NCBI RefSeq assembly: GCF_003590875.1
Contig: NZ_QYUN01000003.1
Span: 186,001 to 250,000, forward strand
Reading direction: 5' to 3'
DNA length: 64,000 nucleotides
Source: Noviherbaspirillum cavernae
GTDB taxonomy: Bacteria; Pseudomonadota; Gammaproteobacteria; Burkholderiales; Burkholderiaceae_D
Of this stretch, positions 46,506 through 58,087 are shown piece by piece. A program made the position numbers and the translations under genes. Each line of letters begins with the position of its first letter. Positions within the stretch are counted from its first letter, which is position 1. The notes under the pieces are model-generated. The model saw only the letters and a list, made by a program, of their open reading frames with translations. It was not told where the DNA came from and made no database searches.

Positions 46506-46954
46506 CGTGAAAAAGCAAGCAAGAGGGGTTTTACATTCCAGCCACGTCGCCAATGCTGGTTTTTCAGTTTGCAACGATGAATTCTGTTGCAAACCTCCTT
46601 TTATGGCACATGCATGCCGGGCTTTGAGAGCACTTTATTAGGGCCTCTCGTGATTACGCTGTTCTCTGTTGTTTAGGTCGTGATCAGTGATTTCGGCAGA
46701 TCGCACTCGTTCATTTCGGGGCGATCAGCGGAATGCCGATACCTTGGCCGCCCATACGAACCAGCCGTCGGCTCTGCCCAATGGTCCGGTTTCGAATGAT
46801 ATCCGGCCGTTCAATGAAAATTGTCGTCAGACAGCAGTCGGCCAGGAACGGCCCCACGCGACCGGCCGCTTTCGGGGCGCTTCGCATGAGCGCTTCCGGC
46901 TCTCGTGACGCATGCCCGTATCGCAGGCGCTCCTGGGCGCGGCGCACGCAGGGC
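46506..46954. other. Gene-free stretch with one dyad
   Basis: No supported gene is seen in about 450 bp between the lipoprotein terminator and the tetR stop. It contains GTTTGCAAC-N10-GTTGCAAAC at 46567-46594, a 9-bp inverted repeat that could be a regulatory site or hairpin. Weak ORFs on both strands around 46690-46910 lack ribosome binding sites and recognisable domains. Confidence 0.5.
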
Positions 46955-47632
46955 TCAGGTTCTCTCAAGTGGGGACTTGGCGCTGCGCTTGCGGCGCGCT
47001 TGCTCGGCCTCCGCAAGTGCCTGGCGTACGAGCGACCGAGCCGCCCAGGCGGCGGCGTCGAGTGCCTCGTCGATGCTCGCGCGGCTGATGTCGCGCACAG
47101 CGATCAAAGCCTCGGTGCCCATCACGATTGTCAGCGCCTGCTTCAGCCGCTTGCGCGCCGCCGGCGTTAACACGTCCTTCAGCGAGTCGACGATCGGCTC
47201 GATGTAGTTCATGCGCCGGCCCGGCCGCAACGGCGTCTCATGCGACTCACTTTCGAGCCACACCGTCATGAACGAACGCTCCATGACGTGCAGGCCGACT
47301 TCGTCGGCGATCAAGAGCCGGTTCAACTCGTTCGCCGCCCGGCCAATGCCCTCGACGGGGTCGTCGCCCGGTTGCCAGAAGCGCTCGAGCGGCTTCATGC
47401 CACGATCGGTCGCGGTCTCGCGAATCAGCGCCTCGATCGATGGGAAGTAGCGATACGCCGTGGCGCGCGACACCAGCGCGCGCTCGGCGACTTCCGCCAA
47501 GGTGGGGTTGTGGCCCTCGTCGCGCAATGCGAGGGCGGCATCGATAAGCGCCTGACGCGTGCGGCGCCTCTGGTTGGCGCGGCCTTCCGGATCAGTGTCG
47601 CTGAGCGGTGGGCTTGACTTTGTGGTTGGCAT
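46955..47632 (-). CDS. TetR-family regulator
   Basis: A 225-residue regulator with the TetR helix-turn-helix at residues about 25-70 (RQALIDAALALRDEGHNPTLAEVAERALVSRATAYRYFPSIEALIRE) and a helical ligand domain behind it. The start at 47632 faces the SnoaL/oxidase-like genes, and two near-identical operator dyads lie in the intergenic gap, so it most likely represses itself and those two genes. The inducer is unknown. Confidence 0.92.
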   Translation of the reverse strand: MPTTKSSPPLSDTDPEGRANQRRRTRQALIDAALALRDEGHNPTLAEVAERALVSRATAYRYFPSIEALIRETATDRGMKPLERFWQPGDDPVEGIGRAANELNRLLIADEVGLHVMERSFMTVWLESESHETPLRPGRRMNYIEPIVDSLKDVLTPAARKRLKQALTIVMGTEALIAVRDISRASIDEALDAAAWAARSLVRQALAEAEQARRKRSAKSPLERT

Positions 47633-47640
47633 GGAAAATA

Positions 47641-47678
47641 ATGAGATAAATGTCTCATAATGAGACGATGGTCTCATT
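47641..47678. promoter_or_regulatory. Two tandem TetR operator dyads
   Basis: ATGAGA-N6-TCTCAT occurs twice: 47641-47658 and 47660-47677, centres 19 bp apart (nearly two helical turns). The second is extended to AATGAGAC-GATG-GTCTCATT. They lie between the divergent tetR and SnoaL-like starts. Confidence 0.7.
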
Positions 47679-47719
47679 ATACACGCTTATTCAACCAACC
47701 AAGCAGGAGGGTGTCTCTT

Positions 47720-48154
47720 ATGGATGCTGAGTTGCAACAGCGATTCGATCGCATGATTGACCGCCATTTCCGTTTCGAGGCCGAAGACGATATCGACGGT
47801 GTGTTGAGTACGATGGTCGACGACGTCGAGCATGATGTCGTGGGATATCCCACCGGGCCGGTGCGCGGCAAGACCGCAGCGCGGGGCTTCTACGACAGCC
47901 TGTTCGCCGATCTTGCCGGCGAGAAGGTGACCACGCTACGCCGCTACTACGGCCCGGACTTCGTCGTCGACGAAAGTCTGTGGGAGGGCACCGCGCCTGG
48001 CACGCCGTTCGGCATTCCGGGGCACGGGCGGCGCCTGGCTTTCCGGCTGCTGCACGTCTTCGACATGGCACCGGACGGCCAGATCAGGCGCGAGAACGTC
48101 TGGCTCGACTTCGCATCCATCCTTCAGCAACTGAACGCGCCGCACGGCGCATGA
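47720..48154 (+). CDS. SnoaL-like/NTF2-fold protein
   Basis: A 144-residue cone-fold protein: LQQRFDRMIDRHFRFEAEDDIDGVLSTMVDDVEHDVVGYP at the start and RLLHVFDMAPDGQIRRENVWLDFASILQQL at the end. This fold covers isomerases, cyclases and binding domains, so no reaction is given. GGAGG precedes the ATG at 47720. It is followed after 10 bp by a small membrane gene and is probably co-regulated by the adjacent TetR. Confidence 0.85.
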   Translation: MDAELQQRFDRMIDRHFRFEAEDDIDGVLSTMVDDVEHDVVGYPTGPVRGKTAARGFYDSLFADLAGEKVTTLRRYYGPDFVVDESLWEGTAPGTPFGIPGHGRRLAFRLLHVFDMAPDGQIRRENVWLDFASILQQLNAPHGA

Positions 48155-48164
48155 GGAGCACGTC

Positions 48165-48590
48165 ATGACTCACAACCTCCGTTCGCGCGCATGGTTTCGG
48201 CTCGCCGCCGCCTACTTCGCAGTCGGCGTGATGCTCGGCGTGGCGATGGGCGCTTCAGGCGACCACTCGCTGTTCCCGGTACATGCCCACATCAACCTGC
48301 TGGGATGGGTGTCGATGGCGCTGTTCGGGCTCATCGGCACAGTGCATCCGTCGATCAACGAGGGGCGCATCGCTGCCTGGCAGTTCTGGATGTACAACGT
48401 TGGTGCCCCAGTGATGCTCGGCGCACTGGCACTGCGCATCAAGGGCTTCCAGTCGGCCGAACCATTGATCGGTATCGCATCGATCGTCGTCGGCTGCAGC
48501 GTGCTGCTGTTTGCGTGGCTGGTATTCACGCGCATCGGCGCACGGCCCGAGAGCTTGAGCAGCGCGACGCGCGAATTGCGCGCATCGTAG
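48165..48590 (+). CDS. Small membrane protein resembling a cytochrome oxidase subunit I segment
   Basis: A 141-residue protein with four hydrophobic segments. HAHINLLGWVSMALFGLIGTVHP resembles a heme-binding helix of heme-copper oxidase/NorB subunit I, with His pairs that could bind heme. It is far shorter than a full oxidase subunit (about 450 residues) and is annotated elsewhere as a stand-alone cbb3-like protein. GGAG precedes the start. It may act in redox or NO sensing with its TetR/SnoaL neighbours (inference). Confidence 0.75.
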   Translation: MTHNLRSRAWFRLAAAYFAVGVMLGVAMGASGDHSLFPVHAHINLLGWVSMALFGLIGTVHPSINEGRIAAWQFWMYNVGAPVMLGALALRIKGFQSAEPLIGIASIVVGCSVLLFAWLVFTRIGARPESLSSATRELRAS

Positions 48591-48765
48591 TACTCGGACA
48601 ACCAGCGGCAGCTTTCAGGCGGCGTGTCGGCGTGGTGTGAGCGTCCGCCTCGGGTCGACTGCGTCATTTCTTGCCAGACGGGCGACAGTCCGGAAGCCAA
48701 CCTATAGCCGCCGCTCCTAGTGATCGTCAATCCGGCGCTGTGCGGCCAGGAACAGACCCTCATAG

Positions 48766-50015
<1,250 letters not shown>

Positions 50016-50074
50016 CCACTACATAGAGCCTGTCAGATACCCAAAGCAGACATCACAGCGTTCTTCATCGCAAG

Positions 50075-50163
50075 GCGTCGCGCAGTATTAAGTTGCGTTA
50101 TTTTCATGTTCTTGCCAGAGGGAAGATGGCCTAAAACTCAGTCAACTTAATACTGCGCAACGT
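50075..50163. repeat. Short palindromic element downstream of the IS3 copy
   Basis: GCGCAGTATTAAGTTG at the left is repeated inverted as CAACTTAATACTGCGC at the right, with CGT outside each arm and a roughly 45-bp middle that is only weakly self-complementary. It could be a MITE or a scar of another mobile element. The remaining bases from 50164 to 50424 hold no gene that I can support. Confidence 0.55.
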
Positions 50164-50424
50164 CTAAGGGACGGATGCGATTTAGGATTCAGGCTGCACC
50201 GGCCTGCGGCGTTTCATGGAGGGTGTTGGCGAAATTAAGTGCCGATTTACAACTCCCGCATCGAAGCGTCCCTGACTGGGCCGTTCCCTCGGGCGAGCCG
50301 CAGTCGCCGTAGGCAATCAGTTTAGGGTGCCGTCGTTTGCTTCCAGATACACCGTTCGAATACCGTCGATTGCTCGCCCTATCGCCTTAATTGAAAAAAT
50401 TTATTACACAATCACTAACAACAG

Positions 50425-50474
50425 CCTACGCTTATTAACAGTGGCCCACGCTTAATTGATAGGCGCCTACGCTT
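50425..50474 (+). promoter_or_regulatory. Three direct repeats upstream of katG
   Basis: CCTACGCTT, CCCACGCTT and CCTACGCTT start at 50425, 50445 and 50466, spaced 20 and 21 bp, so they lie on one face of the DNA. They are 60-110 bp upstream of katG and may be regulator-binding sites. Confidence 0.5.
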
Positions 50475-50476
50475 GA

Positions 50477-52789
<2,313 letters not shown>

Positions 52790-52892
52790 ACGAGTGTGAC
52801 GACACCGCTGCAGCAAGCGCAGGCGCCCCTTCGGAGGGACGTCTGCGCCGCGTTGCTTGGGCGCGGCGCGCAACATCACATGAGGCATGCCC

Positions 52893-53290
52893 ATGGATCA
52901 AGACACCGCGAATCTGATTGTTCTCCTCAACTCGGTTGCTGTCTCCGTGGAAGAGTTGGTTTTTGCGAGCCACGAAGTTCATAAGCTTCCGCCTGAGCAA
53001 CGGAATTGGGAGGACAAACGACCTGCGTTGCGCGTCTCTTTAAAGAGCAGCATTACAAGGCGTTTGCAGTTCACTCCAGGCTGCAAGCCATGGCTGCCCT
53101 TATCACAAGCGGCAAACTCCCTCTGGTCCTTGTCGCTGAAATGAGCGATGGCGGTCGAATGGTTGCTGAACCGATTTTTGTTGCTGCCGCGAAAGAATCG
53201 ATTCTCTTTATGGAGAAGGAGCCGTTCTTCAATGCCGAATCCTTCATTGAAGCGGTACTCCGACACAGTGGCGTGGATGGGCATGCGTAG
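52893..53290 (+). pseudogene. Frameshifted small protein gene of unknown function
   Basis: Two overlapping frames read as one protein: MDQDTANLIVLLNSVAVSVEELVFASHEVHKLPPEQR in one, then ELGGQTTCVARLFKEQHYKAF and onward to EPFFNAESFIEAVL in the other. A single missing base near 53003 joins them into about 132 residues. The second half contains no known catalytic motif that I recognise. It may be a decayed gene or a base-calling error. An ATG at 52887 is an alternative start. Confidence 0.5.
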
Positions 53291-53635
53291 CCGCGCGTTC
53301 GAGGCGAAAGCGGTTCAGCGTTACGCGCTTCACGGCGCCACTCATGCTACGGGTGCCTGCTCGGTTAGCGCATGCATGCGCCGCAGGTGTGAAGGTGCGC
53401 ATCACTCGCCAGCGTATGGTCGGAAGAATTCGCCCGACACAGTGTTGCGGACATAGCAGCCGGAGTAACGACCGGCCACCTGTCACCTACCATTCAATGG
53501 TTAGCGAAGAACGAGCGGGATCTCTCGCCGCGAACGTTAGCTTTTGGGTCGCGTTGCGTCCCTTGGTCGTTTAGCGCTTTCGGCCACGAACAGCCTGGAG
53601 GACATTCGAATAGTAGTTTCAAATTGGAGACGAAA
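53291..53635. other. Gene-free stretch
   Basis: About 345 bp between the frameshifted gene and DUF899 hold no ORF with a ribosome binding site or known domain, and no clear terminator or palindrome. Confidence 0.4.
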
Positions 53636-54319
53636 ATGAGTGAACTACGGTATCCAAACGAAAGCAGAGAGTATCGCGATGCGCGCGAATCATTGCTCAA
53701 AGACGAACAAGAGCTTATCGACAAAGTAAGGTCTGTGGCAGAAAGACGCCGCAATCTCCCTCTCGGCGGGCAGTTGAAAGAGGACTACGTCTTCCAATGG
53801 GCCAACGATGGGAAAGTAGGGAAAAGTGTGAAATTCTCCGAGCTATTTGGGGACAAAAACACCCTGCTGCTTTACTCATTTATGTACGGTCCGAACTGGG
53901 ACAATCCCTGTCCTTCCTGTACGTCGCTGGTCGATGGGTTTGATCGAACCTGGTATCAGGTCACTCACCACGCCGCGTTTGTCGCAATTGCCAAAGCCCC
54001 GGCCGAGAAAATCAATGCGTGGGCTAAACAACGTGGATGGTCGCAGATTGCGCTGGTTTCAGGATCGGAGTCTCCCTATCAAGCCGATTACAAATGCCAG
54101 GGCGACTCTGATGATATGCAATGGCCGGTGATGCATGTATTCAGGAAGCAGGATGGAAAGATTTTTCATTTCTGGGGAACTGAATTGTCGGCGAATCATG
54201 TCGACACGGTGTGGCCGTATTGGAATCTCATGGACTTTACGCCAGAGGGTCGGCCAGACATTCCCACGCCGCCACAAAATTTCAGGTCCGAATTCTTGGA
54301 AAAAAACTATCCTGAATAA
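53636..54319 (+). CDS. DUF899 family thioredoxin-like protein
   Basis: A 227-residue protein of the DUF899 family, with a thioredoxin-like core: FSELFGDKNTLLLYSFMYGPNWDNPCPSCTSLVDGFDRTW contains a CPSC motif. The N-terminus is charged helix (YPNESREYRDARESLLKDEQELIDKVRSVAERR). No enzymatic reaction is proven for the family. The start at 53636 has TTGGAG upstream; a TTG four codons earlier is less likely. Base composition here is lower in GC than the flanks, in line with an acquired island. Confidence 0.85.
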   Translation: MSELRYPNESREYRDARESLLKDEQELIDKVRSVAERRRNLPLGGQLKEDYVFQWANDGKVGKSVKFSELFGDKNTLLLYSFMYGPNWDNPCPSCTSLVDGFDRTWYQVTHHAAFVAIAKAPAEKINAWAKQRGWSQIALVSGSESPYQADYKCQGDSDDMQWPVMHVFRKQDGKIFHFWGTELSANHVDTVWPYWNLMDFTPEGRPDIPTPPQNFRSEFLEKNYPE

Positions 54320-54381
54320 GGGGTAGTTTGGCGCCCAATCACGCGGACTTGTGAATAGTGAGGCAATCTGCAAAGCTGTCA

Positions 54382-54519
54382 TCAAGTCGTCTTCACAAAG
54401 ACAGACTCCAATGTCGCCTCCGGGTCGATCTCGCCAATTCGCGAGCCGCTTTCGAACGTCGGCTCCACGGCATTGAGTAGCCGTTCACAGCAGCCAATCA
54501 GATTTCCGTAGCCGGCCAT
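54382..54519 (-). CDS. Possible 45-residue ORF
   Basis: A short minus-strand ORF reading MAGYGNLIGCCERLLNAVEP at the N-terminus and LESVFVKTT at the C-terminus. It could be a gene fragment or a chance frame; no ribosome binding site is clear. The rest of 54320-54655 shows nothing else. Confidence 0.2.
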   Translation of the reverse strand: MAGYGNLIGCCERLLNAVEPTFESGSRIGEIDPEATLESVFVKTT

Positions 54520-54655
54520 GAGCGGTCACTCACGACAGTTGCCGTGGCGGACGATCGCGCGGATGCGCCACCTTAAGGAACGCCAATTGCTTAAGAAATC
54601 GGGCAGTCTTTATGGTTTGAGCCATGTACTTCTTATCCTCCGTAGGAGAACGAAA

Positions 54656-55135
54656 ATGGTCAGCAAGAACACGATTTGTCTCTGGTTCAACGGCACCGCA
54701 GCAGAAGCCGCGCAGTTCTACGCCGAGACGTTTCCAGACAGCGCGGTGGGAACGATCCATCGCGCACCCGGCGACTATCCCGCTGGCAAGCAGGGCGACG
54801 TCTTGATGGTCGAGCTCACCGTGATTGGCATCCCTTGTATCGGCCTGAACGGGGGCCCGGCGTTCAAGCACAACGAGGCTTTCTCCTTCCAGGTTGCGAC
54901 CGACGACCAGGCCGAAACCGACCGCTTGTGGAATGCGATTGTCAGAAACGGCGGTCAGGAAAGCGCATGCGGCTGGTGCAAGGACAAGTGGGGCCTGTCG
55001 TGGCAGATCACGCCACGCGCCCTCATTGCCGCGATCGCCGATCCTGATCGCGCGGCGGCCAAGCGCGTTTTCGAGGCGATGATGCAGATGGGGAAGATCG
55101 ACATTGCTGCGATCGAGGCGGCTCGGCGCGGTTGA
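54656..55135 (+). CDS. VOC-family protein (PhnB/3-demethylubiquinone methyltransferase-like)
   Basis: A 159-residue protein beginning MVSKNTICLWFNGTAAEAAQFY. GIPCIGLNGGPAFKHNEAFSFQV and CKDKWGLSWQITPRAL are characteristic of the PhnB-like VOC subfamily that was historically annotated as a methyltransferase. The true activity is not known. TAGGAGA lies seven bases before the ATG at 54656. It is unlike the VOC gene at 15 kb and belongs to the accessory segment. Confidence 0.85.
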   Translation: MVSKNTICLWFNGTAAEAAQFYAETFPDSAVGTIHRAPGDYPAGKQGDVLMVELTVIGIPCIGLNGGPAFKHNEAFSFQVATDDQAETDRLWNAIVRNGGQESACGWCKDKWGLSWQITPRALIAAIADPDRAAAKRVFEAMMQMGKIDIAAIEAARRG

Positions 55136-55186
55136 CGCTCATTGGTCGTCCTTTTCTGCTGGTCGTAAACGGCTGCTTTGGGTCTA

Positions 55187-55875
55187 GGCTGTGTGAAAAC
55201 GAGGCTTTTTAGTAAACGAACTTACGTCTAAAGCATCAAACGGATACTGCCTACTACGTTGGGAGATCCGGATGAAGCGCTATATTGAGGGAGCCGACCG
55301 TACCCAGAGCATTCTTTTTCCCGCGGCATTGGACGACTATGTAGCTGATGACAACGCAGTCCGGGTCATCGACGCATTCGTCGACACGCTCAACCTCGAA
55401 GGACTCGGGTTTGGGTGAACAGTACCGGCTGATACCGGAAGGCCGTCCTGCCATCCGTCAGTCCTGCTGAAGATCTACATCTACGGCTATCTCAATCGTA
55501 TTCAATCCAGTCGACGCCTGGAGCGTGAGACGCAGCGAAACGTCGAACTGATGTGGCTCAGCGGCCGGCTTACACCCGACTTCAAGACGATTGCCGACTT
55601 CCGCAAGGACAATGGCGAGGCAATCCGCGCCGTGTGCCGGCAATTCGTCTATCTCTGCCACAAGCTGAACATGTTCGAGGGCGGCGAGGTGGCCATCGAC
55701 GGCAGCAAGTTCAAGGCGGTGAACAACCGTGACAAGAACTATACGCAGCGCAAGCTCAAGACCCGGATCGAACAGGTCGAGGACAGTATTGCCCGGTACA
55801 TGGAAGAACTCGACCGGGCGGATCGGCAACCGGAGTTCTCGACCTGCGGGCGCGTCAAGCACATCAAGGACAAGA
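55187..55875 (+). mobile_element. Degraded IS1182-family element, left part
   Basis: The sequence GGCTGTGTGAAAACGA at 55187 resembles the left end of IS1182 elements, and a transposase frame follows at 55272. The right half is absent: similarity to transposase stops near 55875 and no right inverted repeat was found. It is an inactive remnant between the VOC gene and dcm. Confidence 0.75.
55272..55875 (+). pseudogene. IS1182-family transposase fragment with in-frame TGA
   Basis: The N-terminus reads MKRYIEGADRTQSILFPAAL, typical for IS1182 transposases, but a TGA at 55416-55418 interrupts the frame after LEGLGFG; C to T in a CGA codon would explain it. The same frame continues with GRPSCHPSVLLKIYIYGYLNRIQ and RNVELMWLSGRLTPDFKTIADFRKDNGEAIRAVCRQF, then VAIDGSKFKAVNNRDKNY, and is lost near 55875. 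About 200 of 470 expected residues remain. Confidence 0.85.
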
Positions 55876-55945
55876 TACGGTCATCACCGCCGGACGCATG
55901 CCGCGCATTTCTTCGAGGTGGCGGATCAGCCGGTGCAAGATCACG

Positions 55946-56065
55946 ATGATGGTAAGCGCGGCGGAAGCGGATCGCCGCTTCGCATTGCTGGCACAGGAAA
56001 ACGTGCATCTGTTTTACGTCAGGATGCCGGCCGAGTTCGGCATGCCGGGCACTGCCGAATCCTGA
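55946..56065 (+). CDS. Possible 39-residue ORF
   Basis: The short frame [20 protein letters not shown], ending MPGTAES, has protein-like composition. It could be the 3' remnant of a gene cut by the IS1182 remnant. No ribosome binding site is clear; function unknown. Confidence 0.2.
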   Translation: MMVSAAEADRRFALLAQENVHLFYVRMPAEFGMPGTAES

Positions 56066-56162
56066 ATCGCCAGGCGAGAACTCGCCAGTGAAACGATCTG
56101 CCGCCTGGCGGCCCGGATGTGTTGAGGTCATAATGTCCGCCATTGTTCCTGTCAGAGGCACC

Positions 56163-57437
56163 ATGTCCAGCGCAACACATCCTTCTCCGGATTCCGCAAA
56201 GGTGTTCGAATCTCTCGCGGCTGCACGACAGCAGCACACCCAGTCTGAAATCGCGGCCCATCTAGGCGTCCATGTGAGCACGATACGCCGCTGGGAAGCG
56301 CGGCTGTCGCAACCGCCAGTCCGGATCGTGCATGCGCTGCAGCAACTGCTCCCTGCGCCGCCGGCCGCGACCGAGGATGCCGCGTTCACCTTCATCGACC
56401 TGTTCGCCGGCATCGGCGGCATCCGGAAGGGATTCGAGGATGCTGGCGGACGCTGCATTTTCACCAGCGAATGGGACGCCTACTCACGCAAGACCTACAC
56501 GGCGAATTTTCCGGCGACGCATGCCATCGCCGGCGACATCACGCAAATCGGCGAGGATGACATTCCCGATCACGATGTGTTGCTCGGCGGCTTTCCCTGC
56601 CAGCCCTTCTCGATCGCCGGCGTGTCGAAGAAGAACTCGTTGGGGCGGGCGCACGGATTTTCCTGCGACACGCAGGGAACCCTGTTCTTCGACGTGGCGC
56701 GCATCATCGCGCAAAAGAAACCGAAGGCCTTCCTGCTGGAGAACGTCAAGAACCTGCAATCGCACGACAAGGGACGTACCTTCGATGTCATTCACCGGAC
56801 GCTGACGCACGAGCTCGGCTATGACGTCCACTACCGCGTCATCGATGGCGCCCATTTCGTCCCGCAGCATCGCGAGCGCATCATCATCGCCGGCTTCCGC
56901 GAGCCGGTCGCATTCGACTGGAACACGCTGAACCTTCCGCAAAAGGGCAGCAGGAAGCTCAAGGATATTCTGCATCGCACCGATGGCTCCGAACCGCTGC
57001 TGCCATGGGACCAGGACCGATTCTTCGACCACAGGAAGCGCAAGGTCAACGACAAGTACACCCTGACGGATGGCCTGTGGACCTATCTGCAGGCATACGC
57101 GGAAAAGCATCGTGCCAGGGGCAACGGATTCGGCTTCGGACTCGCGGGAAAAGAGTCGGTGACGCGCACGCTGTCGGCGCGCTATTACAAGGATGGTTCG
57201 GAAATCCTCGTCGATCAGGGCAAGCGCAGGAATCCGCGCCGGCTGACGCCGCGGGAATGCGCGCGGCTGATGGGCTTCCCCGACACCTACGTGATCCCGG
57301 TCTCGGACACGCGCGCCTACAAGCAGTTCGGCAACTCGGTGGTGGTCGATGTCATGCGCGAAATGGCGCGCGTGATGCGCCCCTTCATTTCCCCGGAAGG
57401 CACGCTTGCACCGCAACGTCCGATATTGGCCGCCTGA
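56163..57437 (+). CDS. dcm: DNA cytosine-5 methyltransferase with N-terminal HTH
   Basis: A 424-residue C5 methyltransferase. Motif I is [17 protein letters not shown], motif IV is [12 protein letters not shown] with the nucleophile Cys146, motif VI is LLENVKNL, motif VIII is [11 protein letters not shown], and motifs IX-X are [15 protein letters not shown] and [13 protein letters not shown]. An N-terminal helix-turn-helix (residues 22-48, [21 protein letters not shown]) is like that of methyltransferases that also regulate transcription. With vsr directly downstream, CCWGG specificity is plausible. The start at 56163 has a GAGG site. No restriction endonuclease gene is nearby. Confidence 0.93.
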   Translation: MSSATHPSPDSAKVFESLAAARQQHTQSEIAAHLGVHVSTIRRWEARLSQPPVRIVHALQQLLPAPPAATEDAAFTFIDLFAGIGGIRKGFEDAGGRCIFTSEWDAYSRKTYTANFPATHAIAGDITQIGEDDIPDHDVLLGGFPCQPFSIAGVSKKNSLGRAHGFSCDTQGTLFFDVARIIAQKKPKAFLLENVKNLQSHDKGRTFDVIHRTLTHELGYDVHYRVIDGAHFVPQHRERIIIAGFREPVAFDWNTLNLPQKGSRKLKDILHRTDGSEPLLPWDQDRFFDHRKRKVNDKYTLTDGLWTYLQAYAEKHRARGNGFGFGLAGKESVTRTLSARYYKDGSEILVDQGKRRNPRRLTPRECARLMGFPDTYVIPVSDTRAYKQFGNSVVVDVMREMARVMRPFISPEGTLAPQRPILAA

Positions 57438-57847
57438 TGGTTGACGTCGTCGACAAGTCGACGCGCAGCAGAATGATGGCAGGCATCCGGGGGAAGGATA
57501 CGTCGCCCGAGTTTGCGGTTCGTCGATTCCTCCATGCGCGCGGACTGCGATACCGCCTTCATGTCAAACAACTGCCGGGCAAGCCCGATCTCGTATTCGC
57601 CCGATACAACGTCGCCTTGTTCGTGCACGGCTGCTTCTGGCATCGGCATGCCGGATGCCGATATGCGACCACGCCGGCCAGCAACACCGATTTCTGGCAA
57701 AAGAAGTTCGACGACAACCAGCGCCGCGACAGGAAAGTCGTGAAGGAACTGCAAAAGGCGGGATGGCGCGTGCTTGTCATATGGGAGTGTGAAATCAACG
57801 AGAGCAGACTTGCTTCGTTGTATCGCCGGATTACAAAGGCGGAATGA
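57437..57847 (+). CDS. vsr: Very short patch repair endonuclease
   Basis: A 136-residue Vsr-type endonuclease that nicks at T:G mismatches created by deamination of 5-methylcytosine. Present are RSRMMAGIRGKDTSPEFAVRR, the catalytic Asp in GKPDLVF, and the zinc-site residues in FVHGCFWHRHAGC. Its ATG overlaps the dcm stop (TGATG), so the two genes are translationally coupled, matching the classic dcm-vsr pair. Confidence 0.95.
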   Translation: MVDVVDKSTRSRMMAGIRGKDTSPEFAVRRFLHARGLRYRLHVKQLPGKPDLVFARYNVALFVHGCFWHRHAGCRYATTPASNTDFWQKKFDDNQRRDRKVVKELQKAGWRVLVIWECEINESRLASLYRRITKAE

Positions 57848-58087
57848 TCCGGGAACGACGCCACGCGCGTCGTTCGCACATCACGACCCGGCCGCCGGAC
57901 ATGGCACCGGGCCCGCCACCGATGCCGAACCTCCCCATTGCCCTCAAGCCATCTTTCCCCGCACCGGATCGCTTTTCCCGATGCCGATCAAGGTTTGATG
58001 CAATTTCATTGGCATCATGAGCATTCAGACGTGACGATCCATCATCAGCCGTTCCAGCCGACTGCTTCACCCATTTGGGAGGCCAGC

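Noticed and set aside
54518..54655. N-terminal extension of the PhnB-like protein
   Set aside because: A good ribosome binding site directly precedes the ATG at 54656, and the extension has no homology-like features.
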